Positions 8,126 through 16,824 of a DNA stretch of 64,000 bases are shown in pieces (the first letter of the stretch is position 1; each line of letters starts with the position of its first letter). The translations under genes were made by a program, and so were the position numbers. The stretch lies in the NCBI RefSeq assembly GCF_000243335.1, contig NZ_JH597773.1:2225550-2289549 (forward strand), read 5' to 3'. The notes under the pieces are model-generated. The model had not been told where the DNA came from and searched no databases. It saw nothing but the letters and a program-made list of their open reading frames with translations. The DNA is from Leptonema illini DSM 21528. GTDB taxonomy: Bacteria; Spirochaetota; Leptospiria; Leptospirales; Leptonemataceae.

Positions 8126-11100
8126 CGAATTCGCTTCACAAGATCCATCAGCTCCGGACGGTTCGGCAACATAAACATGCGGCCGAGAAGCTCTGTGTCC
8201 TCTCTGAGAAAATCTGTACTGATATAGATGAACCGCGAATCTCTGTCGGGATTTTCTTTCGCATCGATATAGCTCAGAAGATCTGACGCCTTACCGTGAA
8301 CGAAGTGCGGCACGGTAGGTGTGATCGCCAGGCTCGTACGGTTCGCCATCTCGTTGAGAAGGCTTGATCCGACGATGTTAGTGAGTTCAGACAGAACGGA
8401 CTGCACGTCTTCAATATTCATGGATCGCTTGTTGCGATCCTGCACCGAGATCCCCATCAGCTCGCCGGCAGCGTTATAGCCCGTCTCTTCGTCGAAGACG
8501 AGCATGAGCAAGGCATAGAAGTCTCCCTCCGTTTCGAGGAAAACGCCGATCAGATCGGTATCAGGCAGATAGCTCTGCAGATCGCCGTAGTGAATCGTCT
8601 GAAACTCAGGAACCGTAACCTCGACGGTAACTCCGAGTAGCTGAGAAAGCACAAGACCGCCGTTGATCATACCCGTATTGATCACCGAGTACAGCCGGTT
8701 ATAGTCCGCTTCTTCAAGATCCTCCGCCGGAGCGACGGACGGAGAAAAGATACGCAAGCCCTGATCCATGCGTTCTTCTTTCTCATGATGAAAAGATTCG
8801 ATGGACTTCTGCACCTGCTCATCGCTGATCACATCGGGCGCCGCTTCAAGGCGGGTCAATACGGTGGAGCTTTCATCTCTCTGCGCGCGAGCATCCTGAA
8901 CTACAGGCTCGGCGGGCTCGGGGCGGGCCGTATAGGCGACGCTCTCCTGAGCGCTCTGCGACTTTTGCTGATCGATGCCGGTCTCTGGCGTCGTCGGTAA
9001 GGCCGGTACAGTGGAAGGCGTCACTTCGGGAGTAACGACCGGCGCCTCCAGGACGGAACCTGGATGAGGGTCATTTTTCGGAGCCTGGTCTCGACGACGC
9101 AGTTTGCGTCCCGACCAGGCAAGCTCCTTCACGCGATCGTTATAGCGACGGATCGCATTGAGCACAAGCTCGGGCTGCGATATCTCGCCGACGGCATGTG
9201 TTCGATTTGCGATCTCCATGAGGCTATGCACGTCGAGTACCATGACGATAGAACCGTCACCCATGAGACATGCGCCGATCAGTCCGTCAACACGACGGTA
9301 GTTCTGTTCGAGAGATTTGATGACGATCTCTTTCTTGCCGATCATCTGATCGACGATGTAGCCGATCTTACGATCTGAAACGCTGGCGATAACGACGGGA
9401 AACTCTTCGTCTTCTTCGCCGTCCGGATTGCCCATCAGTTGACCGAGGCGAAAAACCGGAACGATCTCGTTGCGCAGATTGATAATGCTTTTTCCCTGAA
9501 GTCGCGTGATCTCGGATTTCGTAATGCGGATCGTTTCGACGACATCGGAAAGCGGAAAGGCATAATCCTCGTCTTTAATGCGTACAAGGATGGCCGAGAT
9601 GATGGCCAGCGTCAGCGGGAAGGTGAGAATGAAGGCGCTGCCCTGCCCGGGCGTATTCTGGATCTGCACGGTCCCTTTGAATTCGCCGACCATCTTACGC
9701 ACGACATTCATACCGACGCCGCGTCCGCTGAGATTGCTAACCTGAACGGCCGTCGAGAAGCCCGGCAGAAAGATCATGCTGTAAATCTCGTCGTCAGAAG
9801 GCGAAGAGCCGGCTGCGATCAGCCCTTGCTGTATCGCCTTTTCAAGGATCTTCTGCCTGTTGAGGCCGCGACCGTCGTCCCGGATCTCTACATAAATACT
9901 GTTCCCGCTCTGATAGGCCTTCAGAGTCACATGGCCGATGGCGTCTTTCCCGGCGCGGACTCGCTCCTCTTTCGACTCAATACCGTGATCGAGCGCATTG
10001 CGGATCAGATGCAGCAGAGGATCGTTCAGGGCGTCGATGATATTCTTATCGAGTTCCGTATCTTCCCCTTCGATATGAAGCTCCACGTCTTTGCCGAGCG
10101 AAAGGGCAAGGTCGCGGATGGGACGGTTAAACCTCTGGAATACGATGCCGATCGGAATCATGCGAGTTTTCATGATTCCCGTCTGCAAATCACGAGCGAT
10201 ACGTCCGGCCTGATCGATGCGGGATTTCAGCTCGCCTAACAGTGTCGACTCGCCGAACTCGCCGAGCAGATCTTCGTATATCTTGAGAAGACCTGAGTTC
10301 GTAATCACGAGTTCGCCGACGTTATTCAGAAGATAGTCGATTTTCTCAGATGATACTTTGATGTTACGGGTTTTAAGATGCGTATCCTGCATGCCGACGT
10401 CGATCTTGCGATCGACGGCCATCTGCGCCGTCGGATGCTGCTGATCACCGTTCACCTCAAGTTCGGTCAGATGTACCTCTTCCACCATGTCCACCTGACA
10501 CGTTTTGAAAAGGTTCTCCTTCTTCTCGTCTCCGAAATAAATAAAAAGAAGATGGTTAACGCTCGCTCCTTCTTCGAGAGCCTTCGCCGAAGGCTCTGAC
10601 AGATAGACGGTGCCGATTCGGGCCAGCTTGTTCAGTAACAGAAGAAAGCGCATGTTCTTCATCGGCGCGTCTTCGTCGATGGAAACGTAGCCGTGATAGA
10701 TGGGCTTTTTGCCGGCTGAGCGAGCCAGTTCCGTCTGCTGCTCAGATGTCAGCTGGATGCTGCGGATGGGGGCCTCTTTCACCGACTCCTGTTCATGAAG
10801 AATGTTCGCCGTCCCGGTCGCCTTTGAGTCCCCGGCGCTCTCGGTCGCACCGGTCTGAGTCGGCTGGACGCTTTTCTCGGCTCCCTGAAACTGCTCGATC
10901 TGCGAGATCAAGTCGGAGTAGGCGTCGTCGGGCATATTGCCGGCCTGGATGACGGCCACGGCTTGCTTGATACGGTCCAGGCTTGCGAATAGAAGGTTAA
11001 CCAGATCGGTATTTACGCTGATCGACCCCTCGCGTACTTTCTGGAACAGGTCTTCCATCTTATGAGCAAGTCGCGAAAGGGCGTCAAGACCGACGAAGGC

Positions 11101-11262
11101 GGCCGAAGACTTCAGCGTATGAGCCGATCGAAAGATTTCATTGATGATTTCTGGATCGGAACGGTCTTTTTCGAGAAGAAGCAGGTTGGTGTTAAGATTC
11201 TCTATATGCTCGGCCGCTTCATCGAGGAAGAGTTCTGTATATCGTTCTTTGTTGCCGCTCAT
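8122..11262 (-). CDS. cheA: Chemotaxis histidine kinase CheA fused to a CheC-like domain
   Basis: The protein has 1046 residues, about 350 longer than a usual CheA. The order is: HPt with phospho-His48 (residues 1-105); a P2-like region (about 187-270); P3 dimerisation (300-365); HATPase with N-box at 411-427, DDGRG at 462-466 and GRGVG at 513-517; CheW-like P5 (550-690); a Pro/Glu/Ala-rich linker (700-850); and a C-terminal CheC/CheX-like domain (855-1046). The second CheC helix keeps Glu-Leu-Thr-Asn (959-962), the acid-xx-Asn pattern of CheC phosphatases; the first is degenerate. This suggests a kinase that carries its own CheY-P phosphatase or a CheC-type regulatory module. It overlaps cheW and cheB by four bases each. 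Confidence 0.93.
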   Translation of the reverse strand: MSGNKERYTELFLDEAAEHIENLNTNLLLLEKDRSDPEIINEIFRSAHTLKSSAAFVGLDALSRLAHKMEDLFQKVREGSISVNTDLVNLLFASLDRIKQAVAVIQAGNMPDDAYSDLISQIEQFQGAEKSVQPTQTGATESAGDSKATGTANILHEQESVKEAPIRSIQLTSEQQTELARSAGKKPIYHGYVSIDEDAPMKNMRFLLLLNKLARIGTVYLSEPSAKALEEGASVNHLLFIYFGDEKKENLFKTCQVDMVEEVHLTELEVNGDQQHPTAQMAVDRKIDVGMQDTHLKTRNIKVSSEKIDYLLNNVGELVITNSGLLKIYEDLLGEFGESTLLGELKSRIDQAGRIARDLQTGIMKTRMIPIGIVFQRFNRPIRDLALSLGKDVELHIEGEDTELDKNIIDALNDPLLHLIRNALDHGIESKEERVRAGKDAIGHVTLKAYQSGNSIYVEIRDDGRGLNRQKILEKAIQQGLIAAGSSPSDDEIYSMIFLPGFSTAVQVSNLSGRGVGMNVVRKMVGEFKGTVQIQNTPGQGSAFILTFPLTLAIISAILVRIKDEDYAFPLSDVVETIRITKSEITRLQGKSIINLRNEIVPVFRLGQLMGNPDGEEDEEFPVVIASVSDRKIGYIVDQMIGKKEIVIKSLEQNYRRVDGLIGACLMGDGSIVMVLDVHSLMEIANRTHAVGEISQPELVLNAIRRYNDRVKELAWSGRKLRRRDQAPKNDPHPGSVLEAPVVTPEVTPSTVPALPTTPETGIDQQKSQSAQESVAYTARPEPAEPVVQDARAQRDESSTVLTRLEAAPDVISDEQVQKSIESFHHEKEERMDQGLRIFSPSVAPAEDLEEADYNRLYSVINTGMINGGLVLSQLLGVTVEVTVPEFQTIHYGDLQSYLPDTDLIGVFLETEGDFYALLMLVFDEETGYNAAGELMGISVQDRNKRSMNIEDVQSVLSELTNIVGSSLLNEMANRTSLAITPTVPHFVHGKASDLLSYIDAKENPDRDSRFIYISTDFLREDTELLGRMFMLPNRPELMDLVKRIR

Positions 11263-11786
11263 ACTTCACCGCCTTCTTCGAGCAGGTTCGCTTCAGATTC
11301 GGCCACACGATCTTTAAAAAGCAGGGCAAGATTGAAGATGAGGAATATGAAGTCCGACGTGCGCCCCACTCCGCTCAGATACTCCTGAGAGAAGCCGCGC
11401 AGCTCGGCCCCTTCGATGCTCGATTCCTTGAGCGAAACAACCTCGACGACGGCATCGACCAACAATCCCATGCTTTTATCGTTCACCGAGCAGACGACGA
11501 TGCGACTTGTCGGATGCAGCTCAGCGTATTCATGTCGCAGCGTTTTCAGTACGTCGAGAACGGGAATGATGTTACCGCGAAGATTAATGACGCCAAGCAC
11601 CTCTTCTTCGACGTTCGGAAGTCTTGTTACCGGCAGCGGCTTCAGGATTTCATGGATTTTCAGAAGATCGACGCCGTAAAGGCCGCTCCCGCAACGGAAA
11701 ACGAGGAATTGCACCTCGGCTTCGGCAACGACAGCCTCGGTTTCATCGTCGTTCCAGGAAATGGCATTGAGAGAGTTCTCGGGCAT
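11259..11786 (-). CDS. cheW: Chemotaxis coupling protein CheW
   Basis: CheW bridges chemoreceptors and CheA. The 175-residue protein has a CheW domain at about residues 25-165, with the conserved signatures YGVDLLKIHEIL, VINLRGNIIPVLDV and GLLVDAVVEV. It starts 5 bases after the fau stop and overlaps cheA by four bases, so cheW, cheA and cheB are a coupled set reading on from the zapA-fau region. Confidence 0.93.
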   Translation of the reverse strand: MPENSLNAISWNDDETEAVVAEAEVQFLVFRCGSGLYGVDLLKIHEILKPLPVTRLPNVEEEVLGVINLRGNIIPVLDVLKTLRHEYAELHPTSRIVVCSVNDKSMGLLVDAVVEVVSLKESSIEGAELRGFSQEYLSGVGRTSDFIFLIFNLALLFKDRVAESEANLLEEGGEV

Positions 11787-11791
11787 GATCG

Positions 11792-12379
11792 TTATTCCAC
11801 CGTTCCAGTATCGGTCACGAGCTCATCCAGTTTTACATCATGTGATTGTTCTGGGAAGTGAATTTCTATCAATTCGACGGGCATTGCAGAGACTTTCCGG
11901 CATTTTTTCGCCTGTGCATGCTCGGCGAAGTAGCGATCGAAAAAACCGCCTCCGCGGCCCAGCCGAAAACGATGACGATTGCAGGCCAGCGACGGAACAA
12001 ACATCAAATCTCCGGCATCGGGTACGGCGATGTGCGTTCCCTGCGGCTCAGGAATTTGAAAACGTCCGGGCCGGAGCGGCACGATGATATGCCCCTCGCG
12101 ATAGGCGACAAAATCCATCGAACTGTCGCGAATTACAGGTAGAAAGAGATCGCATGATAAGGCACTCATAACGGAAAGCAGATCGATTTCGTCGCCGATA
12201 GGGGCCGTCAGAAAGACGCGTCCGGAGGCGCTTCTCTCTTGAAGAAATCGTCTGACAAACCCGCCGGCCTGGTCGGCGAGATTCCTGCGACGATGCATGT
12301 CCAGCTCTGCCCAGATTCTACCGGCGAAAAGCCGGGCCGCTTCTTTGGTGATTGGTTCCGCGCTCGCATCGCCAGACAT
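11792..12379 (-). CDS. fau: 5-formyltetrahydrofolate cyclo-ligase
   Basis: This enzyme converts 5-formyl-THF to 5,10-methenyl-THF using ATP. With the ATG at 12379 the protein has 195 residues, the family norm. A GTG at 12409 is the alternative, and the open frame upstream to 12562 has no family-like sequence. The C-terminal half shows the signature VPSLACNRHRFRLGRGGGFFDRYF. Basic residues near the N-terminus (MHRRR) fit ATP binding. zapA precedes it with a 200-base structured gap, the classic zapA-6S RNA-fau arrangement. cheW follows after 5 bases. Confidence 0.88.
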   Translation of the reverse strand: MSGDASAEPITKEAARLFAGRIWAELDMHRRRNLADQAGGFVRRFLQERSASGRVFLTAPIGDEIDLLSVMSALSCDLFLPVIRDSSMDFVAYREGHIIVPLRPGRFQIPEPQGTHIAVPDAGDLMFVPSLACNRHRFRLGRGGGFFDRYFAEHAQAKKCRKVSAMPVELIEIHFPEQSHDVKLDELVTDTGTVE

Positions 12380-12409
12380 GCGCTTTGAGGCGCTCAATTC
12401 ATCGCTCAC

Positions 12410-12437
12410 TTGACATTCTCTGTTTTCTCTGTAATAT
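12410..12437 (+). promoter_or_regulatory. Consensus-like promoter inside the zapA-fau gap, plus strand
   Basis: A perfect TTGACA (12410-12415), 16 bases, then TAATAT (12432-12437), reads away from fau towards zapA. No plus-strand protein gene follows, so it would drive a small or antisense RNA. It may also be chance, because the orientation is opposite to all neighbouring genes. Confidence 0.35.
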
Positions 12438-12600
12438 GGACCGGGGTTCTGCCTCGCTCGTGCTGCTTTTTCCGGACCGTAAAGAATTCCAGAGGGATCT
12501 CGCGTTCGGGCGATGATATCACGCTTTTCGAAGTAGATAGATTCGTTCGATAGAGAACCCACCTATGTAATAGGTCCCCGGGAATTTCAAATAACGGCGA
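12438..12600. ncRNA. Candidate structured RNA (6S-like position) between zapA and fau
   Basis: About 200 bases lie between the zapA stop (12618) and the fau start. Complementary blocks sit near both ends: GGGTTCT at 12444-12450 with AGAACCC at 12554-12560, and CCGGGG with CCCCGG. A perfect small hairpin ACCTAT-GTA-ATAGGT lies near the distal end. In many bacteria 6S RNA lies between these two genes. The strand is undecided: minus fits operon direction, plus fits the promoter at 12410. The 6S call is inference from position and closing-stem potential. Confidence 0.35.
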
Positions 12601-12617
12601 AGGCGGTTCCCCGCTTC

Positions 12618-12953
12618 TCAGAAGCCGTCTCCGACCATGCCTTCGTCGAGCAGGTCGATGAGGTAGCGAGTTTTCTGAACGATCAAAGCCTGATCGGGAG
12701 CCGATGGATCTGAATCGTCGCGCTGCCCGGCTCTTGCCTGCATCAATTCATCGGCGAGATTTAAAGCCACAAGTGTCGCCAGCTTTGCGCGTGTCAGCGA
12801 CGGAGCCTGTGTAGCCAGATCACGCATGCGCTCGTCGACAAGGCGAGCCAACCCGGCAATATACTCCGGATCGGCCCCGTCTCCGCGAACGGTGCAGGTC
12901 TCTCCGTAGATATCGACCCGCACCCGCGAAACCGTGTCGCTTCCCGAGGTCAT
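12618..12953 (-). CDS. zapA: Cell division protein ZapA
   Basis: ZapA bundles and stabilises FtsZ filaments at the Z-ring. The protein has 111 residues. The N-terminal ZapA beta region (VRVDIYGETCTVRG..EYIAGLARLVDERM) and following helix (LTRAKLATLVALNLADELM) match the family. The C-terminal tail forms the usual coiled helix. Its ATG overlaps the TGA of the upstream coiled-coil gene by four bases, which pairs it with a ZapB-like partner. Confidence 0.88.
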   Translation of the reverse strand: MTSGSDTVSRVRVDIYGETCTVRGDGADPEYIAGLARLVDERMRDLATQAPSLTRAKLATLVALNLADELMQARAGQRDDSDPSAPDQALIVQKTRYLIDLLDEGMVGDGF

Positions 12954-13864
12954 GTGTTGCGAGTATCCTCTTCTACGATCAGGAAGTCGTCGTCATCATC
13001 CATATCGAAGATGCCGATATCGTCATCGTCATCGAGCAGGATGTCGTCTTCAAGGGCCAGCGAGCCCTCTTCTTCGGGCGGCGGAGTGAAATCGGCAGTG
13101 GACACTGCCGGCGTTGAAGGAGCGACAGCTACTGCAGCAGGCGCTTCTTCGATGATTTCGATCTCATCTTCGTCGGCGAAGATGACGTCATCGTCTTCAT
13201 CATCGAGGATGATGATATCTTCATCTTCTCCCGCATCAACAGAGGGCTGTGCCCTTTCATAATCGGCCTGCCGTGTAAAACCATGCTCTTCTGAAGCAGT
13301 CGATTCGTTGATAACTGACTCGGGTACAGGCGGAACGGGCGTTGCTCTCTGAAGAGGCAGATCTTCATCTTCGAGCAGAACGATCGATTCGTCATCGCCG
13401 GACTGAATCACAGGGGCCGGTTCATCATCTTCAATGGTGATCAGGTCGTCTTCTTCGGGAATAGCGGCCGGGGTGGCCACCGGTGCAGAGGTCGCTGCCG
13501 GCGCTGCAAAAGAGGCAACCGGCGCCGGCTCAGAGCGAGGAGTGGCTGGAGCGGAATAGGACGAAGTACCCGGGCGGCCTTCCACATCAGAAAGCCGCGA
13601 AAGCATCTCGGTGATGCGTTTCTCAAGCACGGCTTCTTTCTGTTTGAGGTCGTTCAACTCGGCGCCGGTGCGATCCAGCTGATCCTTCAGCGATTGCACG
13701 GTTTTTTCTTTTTCATCAAGGGCAAGCTTCAGCTCGTCATGCTCGCTCCGCAGTCGCTCATTTTCCGTTTCCAGACGTGAGTTCTCAGAGCGGAGATCGC
13801 CGATCAGCTCAAGAGCTCTGACAATCCGGCCCTCAAGTTCATCGAGTTGTTCGAGAGTAATCAT
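12950..13864 (-). CDS. ZapB-like coiled-coil protein with long acidic tail
   Basis: With the ATG at 13864 (AAGGAG site 6 bases upstream) the protein has 304 residues. Residues 1-85 are a heptad-rich coiled coil starting MITLEQLDELEGRIVRALE, similar to ZapB-type division proteins. The remainder is low complexity: Ala/Pro/Val stretches, then clusters of Asp/Glu, ending in runs of up to five Asp. The tail is strongly acidic and likely disordered. Direct overlap with zapA suggests a divisome role, where ZapB-like coils bind ZapA. The acidic tail is unusual and its role unknown. Confidence 0.6.
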   Translation of the reverse strand: MITLEQLDELEGRIVRALELIGDLRSENSRLETENERLRSEHDELKLALDEKEKTVQSLKDQLDRTGAELNDLKQKEAVLEKRITEMLSRLSDVEGRPGTSSYSAPATPRSEPAPVASFAAPAATSAPVATPAAIPEEDDLITIEDDEPAPVIQSGDDESIVLLEDEDLPLQRATPVPPVPESVINESTASEEHGFTRQADYERAQPSVDAGEDEDIIILDDEDDDVIFADEDEIEIIEEAPAAVAVAPSTPAVSTADFTPPPEEEGSLALEDDILLDDDDDIGIFDMDDDDDFLIVEEDTRNT

Positions 13865-13975
13865 TGCAGCTCCTTCAAAAATTCCCGAAAAGGGAGGAGA
13901 GGTTTTCAATACTTTAACGGCAGGTCATCCAGAAACAAGCAGATTTTTTCGTAATGGGATTCAAACGGATCTGGA

Positions 13976-14002
13976 AAACAAAAAAGGGGCCCGAAAGCCC
14001 CT
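13976..14002 (-). terminator. Rho-independent terminator of the infC-rpmI-rplT operon
   Basis: The minus strand shows AGGGGC, a short loop and GCCCCT followed by TTTTTTGTTTT, about 23 bases after the rplT stop. It isolates the ribosomal operon from the division genes downstream. Confidence 0.9.
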
Positions 14003-14024
14003 CTTCGCATCGAGCTGATGAATC

Positions 14025-14372
14025 TCAGCCTTTTTTTGCCGTTTCAACAACCGCTGCAAAAGCGGCCGGATCAACGTAGGCGAGGTCTGCAAGCATCTTA
14101 CGATTCAACTGCACGCCTGTTTTCGCAAGCATGTTGACGAATCGAGAGTAGGAAAGCCCGTGCGGCCGCACTGCGGCATTGATGCGCAGGATCCACAGGC
14201 TTCGCATTTCTCGCTTCTTCTGACGACGACCTACGAAGCCGTTATGACCCGCATGAAGCAGAGCTGCTTTCGCAATTCTGTACAGGCGGTGCCGTGCTCC
14301 GCGGAAGCCTTTCGTTGCTTTCAGGACGCGATTGCGTCGATTTCGATGTACGATTCCGTTCTTCGTTCTCAT
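14025..14372 (-). CDS. rplT: 50S ribosomal protein L20
   Basis: L20 is a 23S rRNA-binding assembly protein. It has 115 residues with the typical basic N-terminus (RRNRVLKATKGFRGARHRLYR) and the conserved YSRFVNMLAKTGVQLNRKMLADLA segment. It is last in infC-rpmI-rplT, 18 bases after rpmI. In many bacteria L20 or IF3 regulates this operon through its leader; I cannot show that here. Confidence 0.97.
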   Translation of the reverse strand: MRTKNGIVHRNRRNRVLKATKGFRGARHRLYRIAKAALLHAGHNGFVGRRQKKREMRSLWILRINAAVRPHGLSYSRFVNMLAKTGVQLNRKMLADLAYVDPAAFAAVVETAKKG

Positions 14373-14390
14373 GGTCTGCCTGTTACACTA

Positions 14391-14588
14391 TCAGGAATAT
14401 GGAAGCAGCCGCTTCACTTCGGCCAGATTCGTTTCATGAATCATGCCGCCCTGCGCCAGTCGTCGCAGTCGTTTCGGGCTCTTCTTTGTCAGAATGTGGT
14501 TCTTGAAGGCACCTGCCTTCTTCACCTTTCCGGTTGCCGTTACTCGGAACCGTTTTGCTGCCGAGCGCTTTGTTTTAATCTTGGGCAT
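14391..14588 (-). CDS. rpmI: 50S ribosomal protein L35
   Basis: This 65-residue, Lys/Arg-rich protein has the L35 signature (MPKIKTKRSAAKRFRVTATG at the N-terminus). It lies between infC and rplT, as in most bacteria, with 33 bases after the infC stop. The C-terminal part (MIHETNLAEVKRLLPYS) also matches the family. Confidence 0.97.
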   Translation of the reverse strand: MPKIKTKRSAAKRFRVTATGKVKKAGAFKNHILTKKSPKRLRRLAQGGMIHETNLAEVKRLLPYS

Positions 14589-14621
14589 GGTTCTATTCCG
14601 ATAGATCTCAATGGTAAAGGA

Positions 14622-15302
14622 TCAGTCCAGATTCTGAACAGGCGCTGCCGGATCAACCGCTTTTTTATCGTTTTGCGCAGCTGGAGCCTTTTCCGGTCCC
14701 GCTTTTTCTGCCTTTTCATACTTTTCAGCCGGCTTATCAGATTTCTCGGGCTTCTTTTTTGCGGCAGCAGCCGGAGCGACTACACAGACGATCTGACGAC
14801 CGTCCATACGCGGAGGAGATTCCGGCGAGGCCAGGCCCTCAACGTCTTTCAGGAAGCGATGCACCAGCGCCATACCGATCTCGGGGTGAGCGATCTCACG
14901 ACCACGAAAGCGAAGAGATACCTTCACCTTATCGCCCTCTTCGAGGAATTCTACGGCACGCTTGCGTTTGATCTCGTAGTCGTGATCGCCGATCTTCGGC
15001 TTGAACTTGATTTCTTTGATCTCGACGACGTGCTGATTCTTCGCCTGAAGTTTTTTCTTCTTCTGCTGATCAAAACGCCATTTTCCAAAATCGATGATTT
15101 TGCATACCGGCGGATCCTGACCTGCTGAGACCTCGACGAGATCAAGTCCGGAATCCTCGGCAAGCCGGATGGCCTCCCTTGTGTCCATTAAATCGACGCC
15201 TTTCCCGTCGATGACCACGCGCACCTTCGGCGTCGTTATCTGCCTGTTGATACGCGGGAGTTTTTCTATCTCCCTGCGAGGGGGTTGAAACCTTTTTGCC
15301 AT
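14622..15302 (-). CDS. infC: Translation initiation factor IF-3 with extended C-terminal tail
   Basis: IF3 dissociates ribosomes and checks the start codon and initiator tRNA. The protein has 226 residues; the conserved N-domain (RINRQITTPKVRVV..) and C-domain (VEIKEIKFKPKIGDHDY, VKVSLRFRGRE) end near residue 180. About 45 extra residues rich in Lys, Ala, Pro and Glu follow. The start is ATG, with GGAGG 7 bases upstream, rather than the rare AUU used for autoregulation in enterobacteria. The 174-base leader (15303-15476) contains a perfect GTCGGC-AAA-GCCGAC hairpin at about 15332-15347 that could be regulatory. Confidence 0.95.
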   Translation of the reverse strand: MAKRFQPPRREIEKLPRINRQITTPKVRVVIDGKGVDLMDTREAIRLAEDSGLDLVEVSAGQDPPVCKIIDFGKWRFDQQKKKKLQAKNQHVVEIKEIKFKPKIGDHDYEIKRKRAVEFLEEGDKVKVSLRFRGREIAHPEIGMALVHRFLKDVEGLASPESPPRMDGRQIVCVVAPAAAAKKKPEKSDKPAEKYEKAEKAGPEKAPAAQNDKKAVDPAAPVQNLD

Positions 15303-15476
15303 CCAGCCTCCTTAGCTGCACCGTTTTCTCAGGTCGGCTTTGCCGACATTCACGGACCTTACATAAAAATTAACATTGTTCCCGGACGTGCAAGCATAAT
15401 TCGCTTACGGACAGCGCTCGTGGCCGATCCCGTTTTTGCAAATGTCAGCCGCTGCATCCTGGCGAAATCTCTACTA

Positions 15477-16733
15477 TCAGTCGAGGCGAAACCTCTCCAT
15501 AGGGAAGGCCTGACACAGTTCCTGCACGCCTGCCGCTACTTTTTTGATATTAGCCTCATCTGTCGGAGCCTCAAGCAGATCGCAGATCAGGTTGCCCACA
15601 CGACGGAATTCCTCGACGCCGAGGCCGCGGGTCGTCAGTGCCGGTGAACCAAAGCGTACGCCGCTTGCCACAGCCGGCGGATTCGGATCAAAGGGGATGG
15701 TGTTCTTATTTGCCGTAATACCCGTATGATGCAGCGCATCTGCAGCCACCGCTCCGGTCAGACCGCGAGAAAAAACGTTCAATAGTACAAGGTGATTATC
15801 CGTTCCGCCGCTGACGACGGCGAATCCACGTGAAAGGAAGGTTTCGGCGAGGGCCTTTGCGTTGGCCTTCACTCTGAGTATGTATTCTTTATACTCGGGT
15901 TTAAGAGCCTCGCCGAACGCGACAGCCTTCGCTGCAATGACGTGCATCAGCGGTCCGCCCTGGATTCCCGGAAAAACCCTGCTGTTCAATGTTTTGCCGA
16001 GATCGAGATCGTTGGTAAGGATCAGGCCGCCTCGCGGTCCGCGCAGCGTCTTATGCGTCGTCGTCGTCACATAATGAGCGACGCCGACCGGCGTCGGATG
16101 CTCTCCCACGGCGACAAGACCGGCAATATGTGCGATATCGGCCATGAGAACGGCGCCGACTTCATCGGCGATCTCACGAAAACGATCGAACTCAAGAACG
16201 CGGGGATATGCCGAGAAACCGGCGATGATCATCTTCGGCTTATGTTCTTTTGCCAGCTTGCGAAGCGCGTCGTAGTCGATGCGATGATCGGATTCACGCA
16301 CACCGTATGAGACGGGCCTGTACAGTCGCCCTGAGAAGTTCACCTTTGAGCCGTGCGTCAGGTGTCCTCCGTGTGAGAGGTCCATTCCAAGGAAGGTATC
16401 ACCGGGTTCGAGGGCGGCGAGGAAAACGGCGGCATTGGCCTGCGCTCCGGAATGGGGCTGGACGTTCGCATACGAGGCGCCGAAGATCTGCTTCGCACGA
16501 TCAATAGCAAGCGTCTCGACGGCATCGGCCTGCTCGCATCCGTTGTAGTAGCGCTTTTCTGGATAACCCTCGGCGTATTTGTTCGTCAGCGTCGAAGAAT
16601 AGGCCTCAAGAACGCTGCGGCTGACGAAGTTCTCAGAGGCGATCATCTCGAGCGAATGCTCCTGTCTTTCATCCTCTTTTACGAGCACGTCGTAAACGGC
16701 CGGATCGGTATCTTTCAAAAAACGCTTTAACAT
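15477..16733 (-). CDS. glyA: Serine hydroxymethyltransferase
   Basis: This PLP enzyme interconverts serine and glycine with THF, feeding one-carbon units to purine synthesis. With the ATG at 16733 (AGGAG upstream) it has 418 residues, the family norm; the frame extends 11 codons further without support. Signatures are [19 protein letters not shown] near the N-terminus and the PLP-lysine motif [14 protein letters not shown]. Also visible are [14 protein letters not shown] and [14 protein letters not shown]. Confidence 0.97.
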   Translation of the reverse strand: MLKRFLKDTDPAVYDVLVKEDERQEHSLEMIASENFVSRSVLEAYSSTLTNKYAEGYPEKRYYNGCEQADAVETLAIDRAKQIFGASYANVQPHSGAQANAAVFLAALEPGDTFLGMDLSHGGHLTHGSKVNFSGRLYRPVSYGVRESDHRIDYDALRKLAKEHKPKMIIAGFSAYPRVLEFDRFREIADEVGAVLMADIAHIAGLVAVGEHPTPVGVAHYVTTTTHKTLRGPRGGLILTNDLDLGKTLNSRVFPGIQGGPLMHVIAAKAVAFGEALKPEYKEYILRVKANAKALAETFLSRGFAVVSGGTDNHLVLLNVFSRGLTGAVAADALHHTGITANKNTIPFDPNPPAVASGVRFGSPALTTRGLGVEEFRRVGNLICDLLEAPTDEANIKKVAAGVQELCQAFPMERFRLD

Positions 16734-16824
16734 CTGCTTCTCCTGTTTCCGTAAATATGATTGCACAAGCTATCCCGCAAAAAAGGCCTGTTCGTTTCTT
16801 TGCGGAATAGTCCTCATTCGATAA

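Noticed and set aside
9439-10239. 266-codon plus-strand open frame
   Set aside because: It lies fully inside cheA on the other strand; its product has no family features and cheA is strongly conserved.
12410-12562. N-terminal extension of fau to 12562
   Set aside because: The extra 61 codons have no family similarity and cover the structured RNA candidate; the ATG at 12379 gives normal length.
14160-15128. 322-codon plus-strand frame
   Set aside because: Antisense to rplT, rpmI and infC, whose reading is certain; the frame is a by-product of their codon use.
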